Notes under the pieces: generated by a model
Told to the model about the DNA's origin: nothing
Databases searched by the model: none
What the model saw: only the letters and a program-made list of their open reading frames with translations
DNA from: Bacteroidetes bacterium HGW-Bacteroidetes-17
GTDB lineage: Bacteria; Bacteroidota; Bacteroidia; Bacteroidales; GCA-2711565
Direction: 5' to 3'
DNA length: 32,870 nucleotides
NCBI GenBank assembly: GCA_002840985.1
Contig: PHDM01000026.1
Span: 1 to 32,870, forward strand
Shown here: positions 1 to 6,850 of the stretch, one piece after another
Layout of the letters: the number at the start of each line of letters is the position of its first letter
Position numbering within the stretch: the stretch's first letter is position 1
Position numbers and translations under genes: made by a program

Positions 1-15
1 ACTTAATAATATCAA

Positions 16-23
16 TACTTTTG
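16..23 (+). promoter_or_regulatory. Candidate -7 promoter box for the tricorn-like protease gene
   Basis: TACTTTTG matches the Bacteroidota -7 consensus TAnnTTTG exactly. It lies 50 bases before the start codon, giving a plausible leader of about 40-45 bases. The -33 element would fall at or beyond the left edge, so it cannot be judged. Confidence 0.45.
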
Positions 24-73
24 AATATTAATCCTTTCTGAAACTCAATAATGTTTAATATAAATAAAAAAAA

Positions 74-3000
74 ATGAAAACTTTTAGATTGTTTATTCCG
101 GTTTTATTATTCTTCGTAATGATAAGCCTGACTGCAATGGGAGCAGCACAATTAATGAGGTTTCCTGATATTCACGGGAATCAGATTGTATTTGTTTCAG
201 GTGAAGATATATGGTCAGTCCCTGCAAACGGTGGGATTGCTACCCGTTTAACCTTAGATGATGGACAGGAGCGTTATCCACGTTTTTCTGCTGATGGATC
301 AATGATCGCGTTTACAGGTGAAATTGATGGAAATGCGGATGTTTATGTTATGAATAGCAATGGTGGGGATATTCATCGGGTAACTTATCATCCCGGAGCA
401 GATGAAGTAATTGGCTGGCATCCAACAAAAAACAAAATAATTTTTAGCTCAGGCCGAAATAGTACAAGCCGTTATACCAAGTTATTTTTGATTTCTCCAG
501 ATGGTACAGGGATTGAAGAGTTGATCATGTATGATGCCGCAAGAGGAAGTTTCTCTTCGGATGGTACAAAGATCGCGTATAATAAAACAAGCCGTGAAGA
601 CAGAACCTGGAAACGTTATACCGGTGGCCGTGCTCAGGAAGTTTATATTTATGATTTTGCAACCGACGAAGAAAAAAATATTACCAACTTCCAGGGTACC
701 GATCGTATGCCTATGTGGATCGGTAATAAAATTTATTACGTATCGGATAAGGACAGAGTTTTAAACCTTTATTCATTTGATAACAATACAGGCGAAACCG
801 AACAGCTTACCCAACATAGTGAGTATGATATTCGTAGACCTGATTTTGATGACAATAATATTGTATACGAATTAGGCGGTCAAATTTGGAAATACGATAT
901 AGCAACGAATAAAGCAATTCAGGTACCTGTCAAGATTCTCACGGATGCACCTGAAACCCGTCCAACTATTGAGAATGTAAGTAGTGTGATTCAAGGTTTT
1001 GATATTTCACCAACCGGGAAAAGGGCACTGATTAATGCAAGAGGCGAAATTTTTAGTGTTCCGAGCGAAGATGGGAGCATCAAAAATTTAAGCAATAATT
1101 GTGGTGCTCGTGACAAAGACGCAACCTGGTCGCCTGACGGATCAAAAATTGCTTACCTGTCCGATAAAAGTGGGGAACTTGAAATTTATGTTCAGGACGC
1201 CAAAAGTGAGACCGAAGCTGTTCGTTTAACAACTCATAAAAATGGATACCGGCATACTTTAAGATGGTCGCCTGACGGAACAAAAATTGCATTTGCCGAT
1301 CAAACTTTAAGATGCTATTTTATTGATGTTGCCACAAAAAAAATTACTGAAGTAGCTCAGGCAAAACACGAAAATGTTGATATTTCATTGGATCATAAAC
1401 CAATTTATGATTTTCAGTGGTCGCCCGATAGCAAATACATCGCTTATTCGCACATGAATTCAAGCTTTGTATATCAGGTTTATATTTATTCATTGGAAAA
1501 CAAGAAAATTTATTTGGCCAGCAACGGACTATTCAATGATTTCAACCCTGTATTTACAAAAGATGGTGAATATCTGTTATTTATTTCGAATCGACGTTTC
1601 GATCCTACATTTTGCGATATAGAATGGGAGATGGTTTACAAAGATATTGCAGGAGTTTATGCCATCAGCTTGAAAGCTGATGGGAAGTCAATCCTTCCTT
1701 ATAAAAGTGATGAAGAGAATGTAAAAAAAGTTGAAAAAGTAAATACCCCGTTCCGAATTGACTTTGATGGATTGGTCGGGAGAATAGAAGCATTGCCTGT
1801 TGCAAGAGGCAACTATCGTGATTTGACCGTTAATGACGGAAATTTGTTCTATTTAAATGCCGAAGATGGCGATTTCAATCGAATGGATTATCGTGCATTA
1901 CCACCGCGTACGCTTTATGCCTATAATTTTGAATCGGCAAAAGAGGAAATCGTTATTGAAGAAGTTAATAATTATAAACTTTCCGCTGATGGTTCAAGCA
2001 TTGTTTACAGTAAAGGAAGGAATATCGGTATCATCTCCTCAAAAGTAAAAAACAGCAAAGGCAGTAATTTGAATCTCTCTGAATTAAAAATGAATATTGA
2101 CCCGCGTTCAGAGTGGAAAGCCGTATTTAATGAAGCATGGAGAATGGAACGTGATTTCTATTATGAAGCAGGAATGCATGGTATTGATTGGAATCAAATG
2201 CGTGTGAAATATGGTAAATTAATTGATTTGGCTACTTGCCGACAAGATGTTCAATTTATCATAGGAGAACTAATAGGGGAATTGAATACCTCACATACCT
2301 ACGTATATGGTGGACCAAGGGAGCGTGAAGCTAGTCGTGTAAATGTTGGTGTTTTAGGAGTTGATTGGAAGATTGACAAAGGTCATTATCAATTCAAAAG
2401 GATTTACCGTGAACCGGATTGGTCAAGAGAAATTTACCCACCACTGGCCAAGCCCGGATTAAACGTAAGTGAAGGTGAATATTTGTTAGCTGTTAATGGA
2501 GTTGAAGTGAGAGCTGATAAAAATATTTATAGCTATTTCGTTGACTTGGGCGGGAAACAGATTGACCTCTTGATCAATAATATGCCTGATAAAAAAGGGG
2601 CCAGAACAATTACGGTAGTTCCTGAACGCAACGAAACAGGTATCAGGTATATGGAATGGCTTGAAGATAACCGGAAAACTGTTGATAAGGCTTCCGGAGG
2701 TAAGATTGGATACATTTATTTCCCTGATACCTATGAAGGTTCGGCAACTGATTTCCCAAGATATTTTTATTCGCAAACGAAAAAAGAAGGCTTGATTATC
2801 GATGGCCGTTTTAATGGGGGAGGGCTTGATCCTGAAATTTTCTTTCAGCGATTACTTAAAAAGCCTCATGGATATTGGACTAGAAGATATTCAGCAGATC
2901 AACAAATTCCTGCGCTGGCTGTTACAGCCCACATGGCTTGTTTAACGAATCGTTATGCGGGTTCCGGAGGCGATGAATTACCTTATGAGTTTCAGTTCAA

Positions 3001-3301
3001 CAAAATGGGCCCTGTAATTGGTACCCGGACATGGGGCGGACTTGTTGGTGTTTCGATGTTTTTAGAGTTGCTGGATGGAAGCGGTTTGACTGCACCTGAT
3101 TATCGGATTTATAATGAACAAGGAGATTGGGTTGTTGAAAATGAAGGAGTAACTCCCGATATTATTATTGAACAAAAATCTTCGGATTTAGCTAAAGGCT
3201 ACGATACCCAGCTTATGAAAGCTGTTGAAGTACTTATGAAGCAAATAAAAGATCAGCCATATGTGTTTCCAACGCATAAGCCTTATAAAATTGATCGCTA
3301 A
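74..3301 (+). CDS. Exported tricorn-like S41 family serine protease
   Basis: Predicted periplasmic or surface peptidase that cuts oligopeptides. The first 24 or so residues form a signal peptide (hydrophobic stretch ending in AMGAAQ), unlike the cytosolic archaeal tricorn protease. Residues about 30-660 are beta-propeller with repeated blade motifs such as FSADGSMIAF, WSPDGSKIAY and WSPDGTKIAF. They are followed by a helical segment, a PDZ-like region (about 770-860) and the S41 catalytic core. Likely catalytic residues are Ser740-His741 (NTSHTY), nucleophile Ser964 (AGSGGDELPY) and a Glu at 1022 or 1024 (VENEGVTPDI). The residue after the nucleophile is Gly, where Thermoplasma tricorn has Asp. 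The length of 1075 aa matches full-length tricorn proteins. The gene is monocistronic, with a promoter box before it and a terminator after it. Family assignment is firm; substrate is unknown. Confidence 0.93.
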   Translation: MKTFRLFIPVLLFFVMISLTAMGAAQLMRFPDIHGNQIVFVSGEDIWSVPANGGIATRLTLDDGQERYPRFSADGSMIAFTGEIDGNADVYVMNSNGGDIHRVTYHPGADEVIGWHPTKNKIIFSSGRNSTSRYTKLFLISPDGTGIEELIMYDAARGSFSSDGTKIAYNKTSREDRTWKRYTGGRAQEVYIYDFATDEEKNITNFQGTDRMPMWIGNKIYYVSDKDRVLNLYSFDNNTGETEQLTQHSEYDIRRPDFDDNNIVYELGGQIWKYDIATNKAIQVPVKILTDAPETRPTIENVSSVIQGFDISPTGKRALINARGEIFSVPSEDGSIKNLSNNCGARDKDATWSPDGSKIAYLSDKSGELEIYVQDAKSETEAVRLTTHKNGYRHTLRWSPDGTKIAFADQTLRCYFIDVATKKITEVAQAKHENVDISLDHKPIYDFQWSPDSKYIAYSHMNSSFVYQVYIYSLENKKIYLASNGLFNDFNPVFTKDGEYLLFISNRRFDPTFCDIEWEMVYKDIAGVYAISLKADGKSILPYKSDEENVKKVEKVNTPFRIDFDGLVGRIEALPVARGNYRDLTVNDGNLFYLNAEDGDFNRMDYRALPPRTLYAYNFESAKEEIVIEEVNNYKLSADGSSIVYSKGRNIGIISSKVKNSKGSNLNLSELKMNIDPRSEWKAVFNEAWRMERDFYYEAGMHGIDWNQMRVKYGKLIDLATCRQDVQFIIGELIGELNTSHTYVYGGPREREASRVNVGVLGVDWKIDKGHYQFKRIYREPDWSREIYPPLAKPGLNVSEGEYLLAVNGVEVRADKNIYSYFVDLGGKQIDLLINNMPDKKGARTITVVPERNETGIRYMEWLEDNRKTVDKASGGKIGYIYFPDTYEGSATDFPRYFYSQTKKEGLIIDGRFNGGGLDPEIFFQRLLKKPHGYWTRRYSADQQIPALAVTAHMACLTNRYAGSGGDELPYEFQFNKMGPVIGTRTWGGLVGVSMFLELLDGSGLTAPDYRIYNEQGDWVVENEGVTPDIIIEQKSSDLAKGYDTQLMKAVEVLMKQIKDQPYVFPTHKPYKIDR

Positions 3302-3423
3302 ATTTTAATCCTCCATCGCGTTCGCTTCGGCGGACAAGAAGTTGGTTAAATTCCTCGGAGTTTTACTCTGAAAATAAGGGTTCAGGATTCCCTGAGGTTT
3401 AATATCATTTATTTGTTTTATTG

Positions 3424-3457
3424 AAAAATGCTGTCTTTTCAGGCAGCATTTTTTTTG
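3424..3457 (+). terminator. Rho-independent terminator of the tricorn-like protease gene
   Basis: Perfect 10-bp stem AAAAATGCTG (3424-3433) / CAGCATTTTT (3444-3453) with a 10-base loop, running into an uninterrupted T tract. It sits about 120 bases after the stop codon. The A-rich left arm could let it work in both directions, but no minus-strand gene ends here. Confidence 0.85.
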
Positions 3458-3649
3458 TTATTTATACAGGTAAATTATTTGATAATTTATTAACAGTGTT
3501 TTATAGCTACTGAAATATAATTATAATCATCACAATTTTAATTCATTATCCTTCAAAAATTATCCTTTTTTTATCGCCGGATTTATGTGAATTAGTGACT
3601 TTATCATTCTAAATAAGCCTTAGCTGTTAAAGCGTATCATAAAATGAAA

Positions 3650-3657
3650 TAATTTTG
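3650..3657 (+). promoter_or_regulatory. Candidate -7 promoter box for the YceI/porin genes
   Basis: TAATTTTG is an exact TAnnTTTG match, 48 bases before the first YceI start codon. No good TTTG -33 box is visible 19-21 bases upstream. The call rests on the -7 box and its position. Confidence 0.45.
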
Positions 3658-3705
3658 TCCTAGTAATACAGATGGATAAGTAGGATAAATTTAAATTTTA
3701 TTAAA

Positions 3706-4293
3706 ATGATAAAAAATACAGGACTAATTTTGATGATTATTTTGCTCTTCATGTGTCATAATACTTATGCACAAAAGGAGTATCAAATCGTATCCGAGAA
3801 GAGTGAATTAACTATTGATGGAACCTCTACGTTGCACGACTGGCAAATGATTGCCAATGATTTTGTATGTGCTGCCAGCATCGATTTCGATGCGTTAAAG
3901 AATAAACAAGTTAAAGATGTTCATTTTCAATGTGATGCTGAGAAGATTTTAAGTGATAAAAATGCGATGGACAAGAAAGCTCATAAGGCCCTAAAGGTGG
4001 ATGAGTTTCCAAAAGTAGAATTTGCTTTCCAATCAGTAAAATCGTTTGAGCAAAAAGAAGATCAATTTGCTGGTGAAATTATGGGGTTTTTGACCCTTGC
4101 CGGTGAGAAAAAAGAAATCATGTTGCCTTTCGTCGGTAAGATTTTAAGTGAATCACAATTTGATATTTCAGGAACTGTCCCACTAAAAATGTCGGACTTT
4201 GGAATTAGTCCGCCAATTTTTATGTTCGGTGCAGTAAAAACGGGTGATGATGTCAATCTAAAATTCCAATTCACATTTAAAACTATTGAATAG
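3706..4293 (+). CDS. Exported YceI-family protein
   Basis: YceI-like lipid-binding protein: a small beta-barrel fold that in characterised members binds isoprenoids or similar long apolar molecules in the periplasm. Residues 1-22 are a signal peptide (hydrophobic core, cut near TYA-QK). The mature part shows the family hallmarks: an opening SELTIDGTSTLHDW strand, a central MDKKAHKALKVDEFPKVEF segment and a closing PLKMSDFGISPP strand before the final FQFTF. Its 195 aa are normal for the family. It is the first gene of a plus-strand set with the porin-like barrel 68 bases downstream, which suggests a joint role at the envelope. The ligand cannot be told from sequence. Confidence 0.88.
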   Translation: MIKNTGLILMIILLFMCHNTYAQKEYQIVSEKSELTIDGTSTLHDWQMIANDFVCAASIDFDALKNKQVKDVHFQCDAEKILSDKNAMDKKAHKALKVDEFPKVEFAFQSVKSFEQKEDQFAGEIMGFLTLAGEKKEIMLPFVGKILSESQFDISGTVPLKMSDFGISPPIFMFGAVKTGDDVNLKFQFTFKTIE

Positions 4294-4361
4294 CAACTAT
4301 AAAAAATAACAGAGCAGATGCTGCTACGTAAATTAATTTAAAATAAACATCTAAATTTTAC

Positions 4362-5588
4362 ATGATTATGAAAAAAATAAATATTCTCTTTATTGCATTG
4401 CTTTTTACAACTACCGTTTTTAGTCAACAATTTGAAGAAACTAAAATTAAAAGTGATGCATTTGATAAACTAAAGGTAAATGTGAAAGCTGATTTTGCAC
4501 TTCAATATCAGGCTTTAAGCCATGAGGCTGTTACACCATTAATAAAACTTGGCAAAGGAATTAATCTTCCAACTGCAAATTTCACCATCGATGGATATTT
4601 AGATCGTGGTGTAAAAGTTAGCCTTACTACCTATCTGTCATCTCGCCATCATACTGAGTCTTGGGTTAAGGGTGGTTATTTGTTGATGGATGAAATGCCC
4701 TTTTTCCATTCTGACTTTGTTGATGATCTAATGAAAAACCTATCTGTTAAAGTGGGTGTGATGGAAGTTAATTTTGGCGACGCCCATTTCCGCAGATCTG
4801 ATAATGGTAGTGTTAGTTCAAATCCATTTGTGGGTAATTACATAATGGATGCTTTTACGACTGCCCCTGCTATGGAGGTATTATACCGTAATGAAGGATG
4901 GTTGGCTATGGCTGGTCTCAACACAGGCAGTTTAAAACCTACATTGGCCGGATATAGTGCCACCGATGGTTATACCGAATACAATACGGGAGAAGAATTA
5001 GCATTCTACTGGAAAGCCGGTTTTGATAAAAATATTGATGAAGATATTAGGCTCAGGGCTACAATGTCTGGCTTTCATAATGCAAAGCAGCACTCAGGAT
5101 CTTTATACAATGGAGATAGGACTGGTTCACGTTATTATCTGGTGATGAAACCACAAACGAATAATGCAACTGATGTGGATCCTGCAAGCGGCCCTAATAC
5201 CGGTAGATGGAGTCCGGGTGCTACAAGTAAAGTTAATTCAATCATGTTAAACGTATTTGCTAAATTTCATGGATTGGAGTTTTTTGGAACTTATGAAAAT
5301 GCAACGGGTTTGACAACTAAAAATGTGGATTTTGATTTCAACCAATATGCCATTGAAGGATTGTATCGTTTTGGTAAACAAGAACAATTTTATCTAGCCG
5401 CCCGATATAATCAGGTTAAAAATGATGCTGATTTATCGGTTGATAGAATCCAGTTTGATGGAGGTTGGAACCTGAATCAATATGTAATCCTTAAAGCGGA
5501 ATACGTGGATCAGAATTACACGAATTTTACCTATGGCAATGGTGCCGGGTTCAAAGGCATGATGATTGAAGCCGCCATTTCATTCTAA
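4362..5588 (+). CDS. Porin-like outer-membrane beta-barrel protein
   Basis: A 408-residue exported protein with a signal peptide (residues 1-21, cut near VFS-QQ). The mature part alternates short polar turns and amphipathic strands rich in aromatic residues and glycine, and ends in Phe (EAAISF), the usual signal for barrel insertion into the outer membrane. It resembles the phosphate-selective porin O/P-like proteins of Bacteroidota, but no substrate-defining motif is recognised. The start could be ATG 4362 or ATG 4368 (MKKINILF); the second gives a more standard signal peptide. Neither has a Shine-Dalgarno sequence. It follows the first YceI gene and ends just before a strong terminator. Confidence 0.75.
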   Translation: MIMKKINILFIALLFTTTVFSQQFEETKIKSDAFDKLKVNVKADFALQYQALSHEAVTPLIKLGKGINLPTANFTIDGYLDRGVKVSLTTYLSSRHHTESWVKGGYLLMDEMPFFHSDFVDDLMKNLSVKVGVMEVNFGDAHFRRSDNGSVSSNPFVGNYIMDAFTTAPAMEVLYRNEGWLAMAGLNTGSLKPTLAGYSATDGYTEYNTGEELAFYWKAGFDKNIDEDIRLRATMSGFHNAKQHSGSLYNGDRTGSRYYLVMKPQTNNATDVDPASGPNTGRWSPGATSKVNSIMLNVFAKFHGLEFFGTYENATGLTTKNVDFDFNQYAIEGLYRFGKQEQFYLAARYNQVKNDADLSVDRIQFDGGWNLNQYVILKAEYVDQNYTNFTYGNGAGFKGMMIEAAISF

Positions 5589-5597
5589 AATTAAACA

Positions 5598-5638
5598 TTT
5601 AGTCGTCGTGCAGTAATGCATGACGACTAAAGTTTTTT
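5598..5638 (+). terminator. Strong rho-independent terminator after the porin gene
   Basis: A 15-bp stem with one G-T wobble (5598-5612 with 5617-5631) is closed by a GTAA loop, a GNRA-type tetraloop in RNA, and followed by GTTTTTT. It begins 9 bases after the porin stop and ends only 5 bases before the start codon of the next gene. It must therefore act as the end of the YceI-porin transcript, as an attenuator for the following genes, or both. Confidence 0.9.
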
Positions 5639-5643
5639 GATTT

Positions 5644-6249
5644 ATGATTAGGAAAATTATCTTATTTATTGTTTTTATTTTGTCTTTTTATGAAGGGAAA
5701 TCGAAAAGTCCTTTTAAGATGAATGGCAATGTATATTGTTTTCTGGAATCAGTTCAAATTGAAGGGAGAACAAATCTAAATAAGTTTATTCTCTTTTATG
5801 ATAATCCGAGCCAAATACCGAATTTTTTAAACAAATCAACATTAATCAATTCTCCCGCTTCCGGGATGGAGGTTGTGGAATTTATAATTCCAATCAAGGA
5901 TATTCAGGGAAAAAATGAAAATATACTGAGAGATTTTCGTACGATGATGAATTCGAAAGAATATCCAAATGTGATAGTCGAAATTGATAAAATAGATTTT
6001 TTGTCAATTATTGACAGCCGGTTTCAGCAAAAGCTTTATATGAAATTGACCTTTGCCGGCATTTCAAATTCAATTATTACAGAATACATGATTCACGAAA
6101 ATTCTGATGGCAAAATTAAGCTTCAAGGCTTAACCAAAGTTAAGTTGTCGGACTTCAAATTAACCCCTCCTAAAAAAATCCTTGGACTGATAAAAGTTCA
6201 GGATGTTATTTTTATTACTTTTGACATTCTAATTAATGAATCTCAATAA
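5644..6249 (+). CDS. Second, diverged exported YceI-like protein
   Basis: A 201-residue protein with an N-terminal signal peptide (about residues 1-20, MIRKIILFIVFILSFYEGKS). It shares the YceI layout: FRTMMNSKEYPNVIVEI aligns with the central helix-strand of the first YceI protein, and KVKLSDFKLTPPKKILGLIK aligns with its closing strands. The opening TSTLHDW-type motif is weak or replaced, so it is a distant paralogue whose ligand pocket may differ. The start codon lies 5 bases past a terminator T tract. A promoter would have to sit inside the porin gene, or expression depends on read-through. The Rrf2 gene follows after 20 bases, so the two are probably co-transcribed. Confidence 0.7.
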   Translation: MIRKIILFIVFILSFYEGKSKSPFKMNGNVYCFLESVQIEGRTNLNKFILFYDNPSQIPNFLNKSTLINSPASGMEVVEFIIPIKDIQGKNENILRDFRTMMNSKEYPNVIVEIDKIDFLSIIDSRFQQKLYMKLTFAGISNSIITEYMIHENSDGKIKLQGLTKVKLSDFKLTPPKKILGLIKVQDVIFITFDILINESQ

Positions 6250-6269
6250 TTTAATAAAACTTCCATCAA

Positions 6270-6692
6270 TTGAAATTTAGTACCCGAACCCGTTACGGAA
6301 TCAGGGCCATTCTTGAAATAGCGATCAATGAGAATGGAACCGGAGTTTTTCAAAAAGATATCGCCATCAATCAAAAATTATCGAACAAATACCTCGATCA
6401 TATTATTGCTTCCTTAAAGATTGCAGGATTAATTTGTAATGTAAAAGGTAAAAAAAGCGGGTATATTCTTACAAGGCCTCCTGATCAAATTACTATGCTT
6501 GATGTGCACAATGCCTTTGAACCTGAAATTTGTGTGGTAGAATGCTTATCCGGAATTGTTAAATGCGAGATGCAGGAAACTTGTGTAACCCAGGAATTCT
6601 GGCAAGGGTTAAACAACAGGATTGAAGACTATTTGAAGGGTGTAAGTTTGGCTGATTTATTGAAAAAACATCAAGATATTAATATTCCTTAA
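6270..6692 (+). CDS. Rrf2-family transcriptional regulator, probably iron-sulfur
   Basis: A 140-residue winged helix-turn-helix regulator of the Rrf2 family (IscR, NsrR, RsrR relatives). It opens with the family signature KFSTRTRYGIRAILEIA; the recognition region is LSNKYLDHIIASLKIAGLI (about 37-55). Cysteines at 88, 92, 99 and 105 lie in the loop that holds the Fe-S cluster in family members. The spacing 92-x6-99-x5-105 is close to IscR (92, 98, 104), so redox, NO or Fe-S sensing is likely. The start is TTG at 6270, chosen because the conserved N-terminus begins exactly there and no ATG is near. It lies 20 bases after the second YceI gene, so control of this cassette, including its own expression, is a reasonable inference. 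Confidence 0.88.
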   Translation: MKFSTRTRYGIRAILEIAINENGTGVFQKDIAINQKLSNKYLDHIIASLKIAGLICNVKGKKSGYILTRPPDQITMLDVHNAFEPEICVVECLSGIVKCEMQETCVTQEFWQGLNNRIEDYLKGVSLADLLKKHQDINIP

Positions 6693-6729
6693 TAAACTTA
6701 GCCATCCGAAAAGCTATATTAAAATTTAA

Positions 6730-6822
6730 CTGGTCACATCGAGCAAAGTCGAGATGTTTGATTCTAAATTGAACTAAAATTTCGACTTTTATCCGCCTCT
6801 GGCGGAAGCTCAATCTGACCAG
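6730..6822. repeat. Small inverted-repeat element between convergent genes
   Basis: Arms CTGGTCACATCGAGC (6730-6744) and GCTCAATCTGACCAG (6808-6822) are inverted copies matching at 13 of 15 positions, bounding a 93-base element. Inside are an imperfect palindrome CATCGAGCAAAGTCGAGATG (6737-6756) and a perfect hairpin TCCGCC-TCT-GGCGGA (6792-6806). It fills the gap between the rrf2 and EF-G 3' ends. It resembles short palindromic intergenic repeats seen widely in Bacteroidota; a role as a bidirectional transcription barrier is possible. Confidence 0.6.
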
Positions 6823-6850
6823 CCGTTATTTTTTCAGGTAGTTCTATCGA

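Larger units (their letters stand above)
3302..3705. other. Non-coding gap of 404 bases
   Basis: No gene is seen here. It holds a rho-independent terminator at 3424-3457 and a -7 promoter box at 3650-3657. At 3351-3371 there is a small imperfect hairpin (TCGGAGT / ACTCTGA around TTT) that resembles a decayed copy of the palindromes at 26279-26395. The rest is AT-rich and unremarkable. Confidence 0.6.

Noticed and set aside
2486-2776. Minus-strand 96-codon open frame inside the tricorn-like protease gene
   Set aside because: Antisense shadow of the S41 catalytic region with no protein-family features.
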